Shown: positions 24,619-33,767, counted from the stretch's first letter. The stretch: 57,247 bases of DNA from Cyclobacteriaceae bacterium (GCA_025455015.1 JALONI010000008.1:1-57247), one strand, 5' to 3'. Made by a program: numbers and translations. Notes: generated from the sequence alone by a model not told the origin.

Positions 24619-25428
24619 ATGGTAAACCTCATCATCAAAGCCTTCAAACGATATGCGTGGTTCAAACGCATAAACGCCAAAATCACCTACGAAATACTGG
24701 CCAAATACATACCGGCCGAAGAGTGGCGGTTTATGAACTACGGCTACGTGCCCACCGAAGCTGAGCCCCCGCTGGCATTGCCCGATGACCCCACCCTGCA
24801 GAAATATCCCTTGCAGATGTATCACTACCTGGCCACGCAGGTAGACCTTCGCGGAAAGACAGTATTGGAAGTAGGCAGCGGCCGGGGCGGAGGCGCCCAC
24901 TACATTGCCACGCACCTACAGCCCGCCTCGTATACCGGCTTGGACCTGGCGCAACGGGCGGTGGACTTGGCCAACCGGCTGTATCAATCCGCCAACCTTC
25001 GCTTCATTCAAGGCAGTGCCGAAAAAATCCCGTTGCCCGATAACAGCATAGATGTGGTGATCAACGTGGAGTCATGCCATGCCTATGGCAGCGTGCCTGC
25101 TTTTTTGGGCGAGGTCACGCGTGTGCTCAAACCCGGAGGCTATTTTTTGATGGTGGATTTTCGCAATGAAGTTAAGAACATGGACGTGCTTCATGCCGAA
25201 TTGAGAGCCACGGAATTGACCTGGCTCAAGCACGAAAACATCAGCGAACGGGTGATCATGGCCATTGAAGCCGAAAACGACAGCAAGGTGGCGCGCATCG
25301 AAAAGTTGGTACCGCCCCGCTGGCATACGCTATTTGGCGATTTTGCCGGAGTGGTCGGCTCGCGTTTCTACAACACCCTCAAAGACGGCACCCGCGTGTA
25401 TCACCGCTTTGTGCTGCGGAAGGGATAG
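24619..25428 (+). CDS. Class I SAM-dependent methyltransferase
   Basis: 269 residues. SAM motif I is VLEVGSGRGGGAHYIA (about residues 80-95); YTGLDLAQRAVDLA is motif II, SIDVVINVESCHAY is the substrate-side post-II loop, and EVTRVLKPGGYFLMVDFRN is motif III. A 70-residue N-terminal extension precedes the core. It resembles methyltransferases of lipid and polyketide pathways (phthiotriol/sterol-type), but the substrate is not identifiable from the neighbours. Divergently transcribed from the M20 peptidase, 80 bp apart. Confidence 0.88.
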   Translation: MVNLIIKAFKRYAWFKRINAKITYEILAKYIPAEEWRFMNYGYVPTEAEPPLALPDDPTLQKYPLQMYHYLATQVDLRGKTVLEVGSGRGGGAHYIATHLQPASYTGLDLAQRAVDLANRLYQSANLRFIQGSAEKIPLPDNSIDVVINVESCHAYGSVPAFLGEVTRVLKPGGYFLMVDFRNEVKNMDVLHAELRATELTWLKHENISERVIMAIEAENDSKVARIEKLVPPRWHTLFGDFAGVVGSRFYNTLKDGTRVYHRFVLRKG

Positions 25429-25526
25429 GCACCATTTCCAAAACCCGAAGCCATCCGAGTGGTACAACTTGTGTGGCCAAAAAAGTGACGCAGCGGTGCA
25501 ACCCGCTGCGGTGTTTCTTCGTCTAA

Positions 25527-25545
25527 TACCTAAATCTCTTAGGTA
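25527..25545. promoter_or_regulatory. Inverted repeat TACCTAA-N5-TTAGGTA, probable PadR operator
   Basis: Perfect 7-bp arms at 25527-25533 and 25539-25545, 11 bp before the padR ATG. PadR regulators commonly bind such repeats in their own promoter to repress the adjoining transporter genes. Confidence 0.65.
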
Positions 25546-25556
25546 ATAAGACAATT

Positions 25557-25889
25557 ATGCATTCTCCCGAATTGCTGAAAGGCACGCTCCAGACCATTGT
25601 GCTCAAAGTATTGAAAGACCACGGCCGCATGTACGGCTATGAAATCACCCAGCGTGTTAAAGAGTTGTCGGGCGAAACGATTTTGCTGACGGAAGGTGCG
25701 CTGTACCCTGCCTTGCACAAGCTGGAGGCCGAGGGGATGCTAACGACCGAAACGGAAACCATTGGCAAACGCGTTCGAAAATATTATTCCCTTACCCCCC
25801 AGGGGCGAAGCCTTGTCAAAGAACGCGTACAAGAGTTTGTCGGGTTCATTAAAACCATGGGGAATGTGCTACAGGTGAACGTAGGATAA
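25557..25889 (+). CDS. PadR-family transcriptional repressor
   Basis: 110 residues, the short PadR type. The winged helix spans LQTIVLKVLKDHGRMYGYEI (helix 1-2), LLTEGALYPALHKLEAEGML (recognition helix) and the wing KRVRKYYSLTPQG; a C-terminal dimerisation helix follows. It directly precedes the MacB-like permease, the standard Bacteroidota arrangement in which PadR represses the transporter. Inverted repeat 25527-25545 is the likely operator. Confidence 0.93.
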   Translation: MHSPELLKGTLQTIVLKVLKDHGRMYGYEITQRVKELSGETILLTEGALYPALHKLEAEGMLTTETETIGKRVRKYYSLTPQGRSLVKERVQEFVGFIKTMGNVLQVNVG

Positions 25890-25940
25890 AATTCGCGGCT
25901 GCATTTTTATAGCTGGTAACAAGTCGCCCGTCACCAGAAA

Positions 25941-28637
25941 ATGAAACTTACAGAAGACCATATCGCGTACATCGTCAAAGACTTGAATTACCGCGGCATT
26001 GTGGCCGAGGGCGTGCAAGAGGAGTTGATTGACCACATCTGCACGGCCACCGAGAGCGAAATGAAAGCGGGACTGCGGTTTATTGATGCCTATCACCGCG
26101 TAGTGGAATCGTTTGGCCGTACCGCAGGCCTGCGCGAAACACAACGACAAGTCCTTCACGAAGAAACAAAACCTAAGGGTATGCTCAAAAACTACATCAC
26201 CGTGGCGCTGCGCAATTTGCGCAAGCACCGTTTTTATTCCTTCATCAACGTACTGGGCCTTTCCATCGGTCTGGCCGTGTGCCTCATCATTGTGCTTTTT
26301 GTGTTGAACGAGCTGTCGTTCGATCGTCATTTTGCCACGGCCCAACGGGTGTACCGCGTGCGGAGCGAAATTGTTTTCGGTGGCAGCGAGGGACGTTTCC
26401 TCTACGCCCCCGCCCCGCTGGGCCCCACTTTGGCCCAGGAATTTCCGGAAGTGGAAGCAGCCGTGCGCTTTCGCGATCGCGGCTCTTACCTGGTGAAGCG
26501 CACAGACGAAAACATCAAAGAGCCCCGAACGATTTGGGTGGACAAAGACTTCTTCAAAGTCTTTCCGGTGCCCCTGGTGGCCGGCAATCCTGCCACCGCA
26601 TTGGCCGAACCCAATACGGTGGCCATCAGCCAATCGCTGGCCGAGAAGCTCTTTCCGGGCGAAGAAGCCCTTGGAAAAACGGTGGTGCTGGACAATGAAT
26701 TGAATGTCAAAGTCAACGCTGTCTATACTGATTTTCCCAGCCAAACGCATTTTCACTTCAACTTGCTCATTTCTCTCGAAGGCGACCCAGAGGCGCAACA
26801 AAACCGGTGGTACAGCAACAACTTTCAGACGTACTTCCTGCTGCGTCCGGGCGCCAACATCCAAGGGGTGGAAGCCAAGTTGCCCAACCTTGTTGTGGAG
26901 CGGGCCATGCCTCAATTGAAAGAGGTGTTGGGAAATGATTTCTCCATGGAAAAATTTCGGGCTGCCGGCAACCGAATGGCCTATTTCGTGCAGCCGCTCA
27001 CTGACGTTCACCTGTACAGCCATTACACCGGTGAGTTTGAACCTAACTTTGACATCACCTACATCTATTTGTTCGGGGCCATTGCGGTGTTCATCCTCAT
27101 GCTGGCCTGCATCAATTTCATGAATTTATCTACCGCGCGCAGCGCCAACCGTGCCAAAGAGGTAGGCATCCGTAAGGTGATGGGCTCGTTCCGCTCGCAC
27201 CTGATGCGCCAATTCCTGACAGAGTCTGTATTGCTGAGCTTTCTCTCGTTGTTGTTGGCCCTCGCCATCGCGTACATGCTGCTGCCGGTGTTTAACGATT
27301 TGTCCGGACGCGTGCTCACCCTTCCCTTTGGCAGCCGTTGGTTTTATGTCATCTTTTTGCTGGCGGGTATTCTGGTGGGGGTGGCAGCCGGGGTGTACCC
27401 CTCCTTTTTTCTCTCGGCATTTCGTCCGGTACAGGTGCTAAAGGGGCAGGTAGCCCTGGGCATGAAGAGCGGGCTGATCCGCAGCGCGCTGGTAGTATTC
27501 CAGTTTACGGTTTCTATTTTCCTGGTCATCGGTACCTTGGCGGTGTATCAGCAACTCAACTACATCCAAACCAAAAAACTTGGCTTCAACAAAGACCAGG
27601 TGTTGGTAATAGACGATGCGTATGCGCTGGGCAGCAACCGCGGGGCCTTTAAAAACGAAGTGATGAGTAGCGGCAAGATGGAGCGCGCCACCATGTCGGG
27701 CTATTTGCCGGTGGAGGGAGGGTTTCGCAGCGACAACCCGTGGTGGATTGAGGGCCGCGACCCGGCCATGCAAGAAAACCTGGTCAGTATCCAAAACTGG
27801 CGCGTGGATCATGAGTATGTCAAAACGCTGGGCATGTCCATCGTGCAGGGACGAGATTTCTCAGACGAATTTCCATCCGATTCCTCCGCGGTCATTCTTA
27901 ACGAAGCAGCCGTTAAGACCTTCAACTTTCCCGGAGAGGTAATTGGCAGCCGCATCGCCACGTTTGCCGATGATGGCAACGAAGGCCCCGACAGAAACAA
28001 GCTGCAAGTACTTACGGTGATTGGCGTGGTCGAAAACTTCCACTTTCAATCACTCAAAGAGAATTTCTCGCCCGTCATGATGTTTTTGAGCAAGCGTGCC
28101 GGTGGCCCCATTTGCTTCCGTTTCAAGTCGGCCGATGCCCAAGAAGTCATACGCATCGTAGAAAAACAGTGGAAGGAAATGGCCCCTGGCCAGCCGTTCA
28201 CGTATTATTTTCTGGACGAGCGGTTCAGCCGCATGTACTCGGCCGAGCGGCAGTTGGGCGAAGTGTTTGGGGTCTTTTCTATTCTGGCGGTATTGATTGC
28301 TTGCCTTGGGTTGTTTGCGCTTACTGCGTTCACAGCCGAGCAGCGCACCAAAGAAATTGGCATTCGCAAAGTGCTGGGGGCCAGCATCACCAGCATTGTG
28401 GTACTGCTATCCAAAGAGTTTGGCAAGTTGATCCTCATTGCCTTCGCGCTGGCCGCACCGCTGGCGTGGCTCGGCATCAATTGGTGGTTGAAAGATTATA
28501 GCTATAAAACAGAGATTGGCGTGGGCTTATTCCTGCTGTCGGGTTTGGTGGCGTTTACGGTGGCCTGGCTCACGATGAGTTTCCAATCGTTTCGCGCGGC
28601 CGCCAGCGATCCGGTGAAGAGTTTGCGGAGTGAGTGA
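25941..28637 (+). CDS. MacB/FtsX-type ABC transporter permease, double-domain
   Basis: 898 residues, about twice the length of a classic MacB permease. An N-terminal 75-residue soluble helical segment (EELIDHICTATESEM) is of the kind found in Bacteroidota PadR-linked permeases. Then come the first transmembrane helix, a large periplasmic MacB core domain, three helices of FtsX domain 1 (FMNLSTARSANRAKEVGIRK...), a second periplasmic domain, and FtsX domain 2 (AFTAEQRTKEIGIRKVLGAS). No ATPase domain is in the protein or next to it, so a separate ATPase or a non-transport mechanotransmission role is required. Likely exports toxic compounds or acts in envelope stress, repressed by PadR. Confidence 0.93.
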   Translation: MKLTEDHIAYIVKDLNYRGIVAEGVQEELIDHICTATESEMKAGLRFIDAYHRVVESFGRTAGLRETQRQVLHEETKPKGMLKNYITVALRNLRKHRFYSFINVLGLSIGLAVCLIIVLFVLNELSFDRHFATAQRVYRVRSEIVFGGSEGRFLYAPAPLGPTLAQEFPEVEAAVRFRDRGSYLVKRTDENIKEPRTIWVDKDFFKVFPVPLVAGNPATALAEPNTVAISQSLAEKLFPGEEALGKTVVLDNELNVKVNAVYTDFPSQTHFHFNLLISLEGDPEAQQNRWYSNNFQTYFLLRPGANIQGVEAKLPNLVVERAMPQLKEVLGNDFSMEKFRAAGNRMAYFVQPLTDVHLYSHYTGEFEPNFDITYIYLFGAIAVFILMLACINFMNLSTARSANRAKEVGIRKVMGSFRSHLMRQFLTESVLLSFLSLLLALAIAYMLLPVFNDLSGRVLTLPFGSRWFYVIFLLAGILVGVAAGVYPSFFLSAFRPVQVLKGQVALGMKSGLIRSALVVFQFTVSIFLVIGTLAVYQQLNYIQTKKLGFNKDQVLVIDDAYALGSNRGAFKNEVMSSGKMERATMSGYLPVEGGFRSDNPWWIEGRDPAMQENLVSIQNWRVDHEYVKTLGMSIVQGRDFSDEFPSDSSAVILNEAAVKTFNFPGEVIGSRIATFADDGNEGPDRNKLQVLTVIGVVENFHFQSLKENFSPVMMFLSKRAGGPICFRFKSADAQEVIRIVEKQWKEMAPGQPFTYYFLDERFSRMYSAERQLGEVFGVFSILAVLIACLGLFALTAFTAEQRTKEIGIRKVLGASITSIVVLLSKEFGKLILIAFALAAPLAWLGINWWLKDYSYKTEIGVGLFLLSGLVAFTVAWLTMSFQSFRAAASDPVKSLRSE

Positions 28638-28719
28638 GCGGGAAACTCAAAATCGATGACGGGCATTTAGAAATTGTGGCAATGTGAATGTCGTTGAATA
28701 TCTCTTCAAGAGAATCCCG

Positions 28720-28848
28720 GTGAAACGGTTTCTTCCGGTAGTGCTGTGGGGGCTGCTCATACGCCCCGTAGCCGATGCACAAACGCACCCCCTGCGGGCG
28801 AAAACCCAACAGACCGTGGTCGCCAAAAGTGCTTCCATGGCGGCCACC
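28720..28848 (+). pseudogene. Possible signal-peptide remnant of a secreted protein gene
   Basis: From a GTG at 28720 the frame begins KRFLPVVLWGLLIRP, then VADAQ, an ordinary signal peptide with cleavage site, and continues about 20 residues before running antisense into the channel gene. No family is recognisable. It may be the start of a deleted gene or chance. The surrounding 28638-28848 stretch holds nothing else I can support. Confidence 0.25.
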
Positions 28849-29751
28849 CTACGAATCGCCCGCCCGCAACCGCGCTACCTCCGCCCGAAGCAGTTTCAAC
28901 TCGCGCATGACCTCCTGAAATCCGGCCTGCACTTCTTGTTCGGTTTCTTGAATCTCGCCCTGCAATTCCGACAGTTTTGATCGATTTGTTTTTTGGTCGC
29001 TGATGAATTTTTCATGAACCTGAGAGGTGAGCACCGCCACAAATACATTGAAACTGACGATGGCCGTCAAAATCACAAAGCTGATGAAGTATCCCTTGAT
29101 GAGCCAACTGTCATTGTAGCTTTTGCTGGCTGCATACATCATGTCGCTCCAGCCATCCAGCGTCATGAGCTGAAAAAGGGTGATGAAGGCATGGCCCAAC
29201 GAGGTGAAGTCGGCACTCTGATATTGATGGTGGCCGAACAGGTAGATGCCTACAATGGAGTAGATGTAGAGCAAAATGCCCAGCAGCAAGGCGAACGAAA
29301 AAATAGTAGGAATGATGGAGACAATTTTATGCTCTACCGCTTTCAGCTCGCTGCTGATTTCCAATAGCCGCAGCACCCTTAACACGCGAAACAAACGACT
29401 GACCACTAAAAACTCCGGGTGTTCAAACAAATGCTGAAACAGGCTGGTCACGCTCACCACCACGATCAGAAAATCAAACCAGTTCCAGAAGCCGTCTTCG
29501 TCCACGTGGACTTTCTTGTGGCGCACCGACAGCAACCGGAAAAAGTGCAGCGGTGTTTTTTCGCTGAAAATGCGGATCACGATTTCCCCCAGAAAGAAAA
29601 GGGTAAATGCGAAATCGAGTACATCAAAAAGGACGCGATGCTCCGGATAAAAGGTTTCCACCCCCAACACAATGGAGCACAAGATAATGGCGATGCTGAC
29701 GATGGTTTGAAAGCGTTTACTCGAAACGGTTTGCTGCGTAAAGAGATTCAT
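28849..29751 (-). CDS. Voltage-gated ion channel (NaChBac/CavMr-like), probably Ca2+-selective
   Basis: 300 residues, one six-helix domain per subunit. S4 has arginines every third position (SRLFRVLRVLRLLE). S5-S6 surround a pore loop LFQLMTLDGWSDMMYA. The filter TLDGWSD (about 195-201) has two acidic residues plus Gly at the fourth position, like calcium-selective CavMr/CavAb rather than the sodium-type TLESW. A C-terminal coiled coil (about 258-297) is expected to assemble the tetramer. ATG 29751 is chosen over an upstream start because the helix bundle begins directly after it. Confidence 0.93.
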   Translation of the reverse strand: MNLFTQQTVSSKRFQTIVSIAIILCSIVLGVETFYPEHRVLFDVLDFAFTLFFLGEIVIRIFSEKTPLHFFRLLSVRHKKVHVDEDGFWNWFDFLIVVVSVTSLFQHLFEHPEFLVVSRLFRVLRVLRLLEISSELKAVEHKIVSIIPTIFSFALLLGILLYIYSIVGIYLFGHHQYQSADFTSLGHAFITLFQLMTLDGWSDMMYAASKSYNDSWLIKGYFISFVILTAIVSFNVFVAVLTSQVHEKFISDQKTNRSKLSELQGEIQETEQEVQAGFQEVMRELKLLRAEVARLRAGDS

Positions 29752-29994
29752 GACAGGTTTTCGTGTGAGCAGGCAAGTTATCGGGAGAAGTCCGGAATGT
29801 GAAATCGGGAGAGAGTCGTACCCCAAAAAAAAATAGAGGAATGCCTTTGCCGGGAGCCCTGCCTCTTCCATCTTTCAGACCGGCCGGCCGTGCGGGAAAC
29901 CGATAGCGAGCCCCCCCCGCGCCAACCCCAAAAATAGTTTAACGGTTTGTCTGATTTTAGGGGCGCAGTCCGTCATACTCCCAAAAACCAACCT

Positions 29995-30200
29995 ATGGAA
30001 AAATTTATGCTCATCTTTCACGGGGGCAGCGACATCGCCCCCGAACTGAAATCGCCCGAAGCCCTGGCGAGGCGTGCTATCGAGCGGGTGACCATCTATT
30101 GGCCAACCACTACAGTCGTTTGTTAAGCCGTTTGGATGCTCAGGCTTTTCCGGATGCATTGCGCACATGGCAACAAAACAAAGCGACCGAAGGGCAATGA
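29995..30200 (+). pseudogene. Short fragments: YCII-like N-terminus and an unrelated C-terminus
   Basis: Frame 1 from ATG 29995 reads MEKFMLIFHGGSD then SPEAL, the N-terminus of YCII-related proteins (usually about 110-130 residues), but diverges and stops at 30126 after 43 codons. A second frame through the overlap (about 30067-30200) ends LLSRLDAQAFPDALRTWQQN and looks like the C-terminus of an unidentified helical protein. Together they look like deletion-fused debris. The rest of 29752-29994 holds no gene that I can support. Confidence 0.4.
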
Positions 30201-30226
30201 CGTCTGCCCAAAGCGGTTGTGCGCGC

Positions 30227-31060
30227 TCAGGCAAACACGGCTCCCTCTGCCACCGCTCGGCTTGCGTCCATATCGTGGCGCACGCTATCGAGCTTGCTTT
30301 GGATGGTTGCCAGCGCTGTTTTGCCCAACGGCATGCGAAGGGGCGGAACGGCCATCTGCGATAGCGCCAGCATGGCCAAGGCGGCCTTGGCAGGATCGCC
30401 CTCCTGTTTGCCGTGCACTTGCTTCATCCGGCTGCGAAATGCCCCGGCCGTGCTGTGGTAGTCTTCGATCACTACCGCTGCCGCGCGAAATGATGTTCCG
30501 GCAAACTGCGTACGAAAGGGCCCCGGTTCAACCAGCGAAGCATGGATACCGAGGGGTGCCACCTCCGCTGCCAGTGCTTCGCTGAACCCCTCCAAGGCAA
30601 ACTTACTGGCATTGTAGACCCCAAAGCCCGGAAATGCCTTGAGGCCACCGTGCGATGAGACCTGAATGATGCGTCCGCTTTGCTGCTGCCGCATCATCGG
30701 TAAGAGCAATTGCGTCAAGTGCATTGTGCCAAACACATTAGTTTCAAACACTTCGCGCACTTCTGCGAGGCTTGCCTCTTCCACGGCACCGGCCAAGCCG
30801 ATCCCAGCGTTATTGACCAGCACATCCAATCGCCCAAACCGGGCGTTGATGTGATGCGCCACCGCCTCGCGCAAGGGCGCTTGTGCGATATCCAGAAGCA
30901 AGGCTTCGGCCTTGCCTTCATAAAGCCGATTAAATGCTTCCACCTGTGTGGCCTGACGAAGCGTGCCGATGACGTAGTCGCCCGAGGCGACCACCGCGTG
31001 GGCCAAGGCTTTTCCGAGTCCGCTGGAAACACCTGTGATTAACCAAATCCGTTGATTCAT
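30227..31060 (-). CDS. Short-chain dehydrogenase/reductase
   Basis: 277 residues, classical SDR. The cofactor motif is WLITGVSSGLGKALAHAVV, with NNAGIG (the NNAG strand), the catalytic Ser in GRIIQVSSHGG and YNASKFALEG (Y-x-x-x-K). Substrate specificity is not predictable; the GVSSGLG variant is common in oxidoreductases annotated as ketoreductases. ATG 31060 is selected because the Rossmann strand starts at residue 4. It lies 17 bp after DoxX on the same strand, likely one operon, downstream of the AraC regulator. Confidence 0.93.
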   Translation of the reverse strand: MNQRIWLITGVSSGLGKALAHAVVASGDYVIGTLRQATQVEAFNRLYEGKAEALLLDIAQAPLREAVAHHINARFGRLDVLVNNAGIGLAGAVEEASLAEVREVFETNVFGTMHLTQLLLPMMRQQQSGRIIQVSSHGGLKAFPGFGVYNASKFALEGFSEALAAEVAPLGIHASLVEPGPFRTQFAGTSFRAAAVVIEDYHSTAGAFRSRMKQVHGKQEGDPAKAALAMLALSQMAVPPLRMPLGKTALATIQSKLDSVRHDMDASRAVAEGAVFA

Positions 31061-31077
31061 GGTAGAAACGATGGAGG

Positions 31078-31455
31078 TTAGATATTCACAAGTTGCCGAA
31101 ACGATTCCCGTTGGTCGTAGCACACCAACCCATGCAACAGCGTGGTAACGATCCAAATGCCATTGCCGGGCAAGTCATGCGCCACATGGAAGACCGCTAT
31201 ATTTACGGTGACGGGCAATAGCCACAGCGTGCCCATAAATGCCGTGCGGGAAAACAGCAGCAGCACACCCGCGATGATTTCGGTGGCACCCACCAGCGGG
31301 GCTAAGTACGAAGTAAACAGGGCACCCAGAAAAGCCTGTGCTTGCGCGCCAGCGGGCGGGGGTACATCCGCAAAGAGCAAAAACTTGTTGAGTCCGAAAA
31401 TGATCATGGGCACGGCCAATGCCATGTGCACGATGCGGGAGAAAAGTGTTTTCAT
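31078..31455 (-). CDS. DoxX-like membrane protein
   Basis: 125 residues with four transmembrane helices and the DoxX pattern (a helix-1 end in GLNKFLLF, then LVGATEIIAGVLLLF). DoxX proteins are membrane partners in oxidative-stress or quinone metabolism; the role here is unproven. ATG 31455 is preferred; an upstream in-frame start at 31524 would add a non-membrane stretch. Probably co-transcribed with the SDR. Confidence 0.88.
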   Translation of the reverse strand: MKTLFSRIVHMALAVPMIIFGLNKFLLFADVPPPAGAQAQAFLGALFTSYLAPLVGATEIIAGVLLLFSRTAFMGTLWLLPVTVNIAVFHVAHDLPGNGIWIVTTLLHGLVCYDQRESFRQLVNI

Positions 31456-31529
31456 GCAGTGTTCTTTTTTTGATTTGTTAGAACAACACAAAGGTGCGGC
31501 CGCGACCCGCGCGGATGTAAACACAAAAG

Positions 31530-32429
31530 CTACCTTCTTCGGTAGGATTCGGACATCGTTTCCCGGAAGGCAACGGGCGTGGTGCCGGTTTCGGCCTTGA
31601 ACATTTTGGCGAAATAGGAAGAGTCAAAGTATCCGATCTGCGCGGCCACTTCCGAAACCGAGGCGTGGCCAAAGGTCAGCAGCCGTTTGGCCTCCAGGAT
31701 GCAGCGCGCCCGGATTACCTCTGTGGCGGTGCGGCCCGTGACGCGTTTGCACACCTCGTTCAGGTGATGCGAGGTGATGGCCAACTCGCTGGCATAGGCA
31801 CTGACCGCCCATTGCGATAAAAAATGGGTGTCTAACAGCTCTTTGAATCGCTTATAGATGATCGTGTACCGAGCGGGCGATGAGCGCGCTCCTTGCCGCT
31901 CGATGCATCGCTGGATTTGGAGCATGAGCACGTGCAGCCATGCGCGCGCCAGGGCGGGCGAGTAGTCTGCACGCTGGCGTTCGCGTGTCAATTGCCCCAG
32001 GGTGTGGACCAACTCGGCAAACTCCTTTTTGGTTGGTGTTAAAACGGGGTTTGCATAAAAGTTGTCCAAAAAGCTAAGCTCAAAGAGCATGTCTTTGTTG
32101 GCTTGGTTCACCAAAAAAAACGACTCGGTAAACATCAACGTGCCTCCGGTGATGGGCCGCCACTCTTCAAATTCATGCACCTGGCCGGGGGAGATGAAAA
32201 ACAAAGAGCCCGGTCTTACCTCGTACTCGCGGTAGTCGATGCGTTGCCGGCTACGTCCTTTTTCAATCCAGAGAATTTCGTAAAACGTATGCTTGTGAAC
32301 ATCGTCTACGTTGGGTTCTTCCATCGCATGAAAATGGCTGATCTCAAACTCCGTGGGATTGGCTGGCTGATTGATAAAATGCCCAATGGAGTAACTGGGG
32401 AAAAGAGCCGCGGGCGAAGAGAAGGCCAT
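31530..32429 (-). CDS. AraC-family transcriptional regulator
   Basis: 299 residues. The N-terminal cupin sensing domain has VDDVHKHTFYEILWIEKG and a SLFFISPGQVHEFE strand. The C-terminal double helix-turn-helix includes ITSHHLNEVCKRVTGRTATE and VSEVAAQIGYFDSSYFAKMF. Ligand unknown. It lies upstream of and in the same direction as the DoxX-SDR pair (74 bp from the DoxX ATG), so it may regulate them. Confidence 0.93.
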   Translation of the reverse strand: MAFSSPAALFPSYSIGHFINQPANPTEFEISHFHAMEEPNVDDVHKHTFYEILWIEKGRSRQRIDYREYEVRPGSLFFISPGQVHEFEEWRPITGGTLMFTESFFLVNQANKDMLFELSFLDNFYANPVLTPTKKEFAELVHTLGQLTRERQRADYSPALARAWLHVLMLQIQRCIERQGARSSPARYTIIYKRFKELLDTHFLSQWAVSAYASELAITSHHLNEVCKRVTGRTATEVIRARCILEAKRLLTFGHASVSEVAAQIGYFDSSYFAKMFKAETGTTPVAFRETMSESYRRR

Positions 32430-32447
32430 CGTGAAAACACCAACCCC

Positions 32448-33707
32448 TCAGCGGGATTTCTTTTTCTTCTTCTTTTCTGCTTTGGCTTCTTCTTTTTTGG
32501 CTGCCTTCATTTCAGGCTGCGCTTGCTTGCGTGGTTCTTGGTTTTGCTGCTCGGCTTGTGCGCGTTGGGCAGCCAGCCGTTGTTCGGCTTGGAGCATGCG
32601 CGCGCGGTAATAGTCGGCTTCCGATTGGCGCAGCTTTCCTTTCAGGGCCATGATGCGCGCAAAGCTTTGGTCAATGCGGGCGCGGGGAATATCCCCTTTC
32701 TCCACCGCAGTACGGATGATGTCAAACACGCGGTCTACGGTGCGCGTCTCTGAGCCGGCAATGTTGTTCGAAAAACACAAGATGTCTACCCCTGCGTTGA
32801 TGGCCAACTTGATGGATTCCTCCAACCCATACTGCTTGGCAATGGCATGCATTTGCATGTCGTCCGAAAAGACCACCCCGTCAAAGCCGATTTTTTTTCG
32901 CAGTATTCCATCGAGTATCTCTTTCGAAAGGGTGCCCGGCAGCCCCTTGCTGTCGAGCTTCTTGTTCACGATATGCGAAGTCATCACGGCATCCACATAG
33001 CCGGAGTCCAACAGCCGCTGGTAGGGGGTCAACTCGCTCTCCGACCACGTGTGGGTCACATCGGCCACGCCAAAGTGCGTATCTTCCAGCGAGCTGCCGT
33101 GCCCCGGAAAATGTTTGAGCGAAGTGATGACCCCGTACTTTCGGTGTTGCTTGATGTACTCTTGCGCCAGCAGGGCCACGCTATCGGCATGGGGGGAAAA
33201 CGAGCGCTCCACTTTTACAATCACCGTGTTGTTGGGGTTAACGGCCAAATCCACGCAGGGGGCAAAGTTGACGTTGATGCCCAGCCCGGCCAGGTTGGAC
33301 GCCAGGGCTTCTGCATAGAACCGCACGGAATCCAGCGAGCCTGCCTTGCCAAGCGCGCGGGCCGTGACCGAACGCGGAAACCCATACTTTTCCTTGAGGC
33401 GGTTTACCTTGCCGCCTTCCTGGTCAATGGCAATGAACAAGGGGATGGGCGCGGCTTGTTGATACGTCCAGGTGATTTTTTTCAACGGAGCAAAGGCATT
33501 GGCACTTTTGGGTACGTTCTTTTCAAAGAGAATCAAAGTGCCCACTTTTCCCTGGCGCACCTCTTCCAACACCACCGGGTCCACTTTGGCTTCGGGCATG
33601 CCAATCAAAATCATCTGCCCGATTTTGATGTGGAGGCTGTCGGGCTGGGCAATGGCCAAGCGTGCCGTTAGCACCAGGGCAAGCGTTAGGTATTTCTTCA
33701 TAGCCAA
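32448..33707 (-). CDS. Glycoside hydrolase family 3, NagZ-like beta-N-acetylhexosaminidase
   Basis: 419 residues. Signal peptide to about residue 20 (ARLAIAQ). The GH3 (beta/alpha)8 domain shows PLFIAIDQEGGKVNRL, SLKHFPGHGSSLEDTHFG (the NagZ His-containing loop) and GVVFSDDMQMHAI (catalytic Asp). It probably cuts GlcNAc-containing glycan or muropeptide material in the periplasm. The C-terminal 60 residues are a Gln/Lys/Glu-rich coil with a polylysine end (KKKKKKSR). A second ATG two codons inside (33701) is also a possible start. Confidence 0.9.
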   Translation of the reverse strand: MAMKKYLTLALVLTARLAIAQPDSLHIKIGQMILIGMPEAKVDPVVLEEVRQGKVGTLILFEKNVPKSANAFAPLKKITWTYQQAAPIPLFIAIDQEGGKVNRLKEKYGFPRSVTARALGKAGSLDSVRFYAEALASNLAGLGINVNFAPCVDLAVNPNNTVIVKVERSFSPHADSVALLAQEYIKQHRKYGVITSLKHFPGHGSSLEDTHFGVADVTHTWSESELTPYQRLLDSGYVDAVMTSHIVNKKLDSKGLPGTLSKEILDGILRKKIGFDGVVFSDDMQMHAIAKQYGLEESIKLAINAGVDILCFSNNIAGSETRTVDRVFDIIRTAVEKGDIPRARIDQSFARIMALKGKLRQSEADYYRARMLQAEQRLAAQRAQAEQQNQEPRKQAQPEMKAAKKEEAKAEKKKKKKSR

Positions 33708-33767
33708 ATTAAAAACCAGGTTGTCTCAAAAAAGCGGCCCACGAAAGGCCTGCATGACTCCGCGCAC

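Noticed and set aside
28684-28980. A 98-codon frame running into the 3' end of the channel gene
   Set aside because: The second half is antisense to a confident gene; only the first 40 residues (signal-peptide-like) were kept as a possible remnant.
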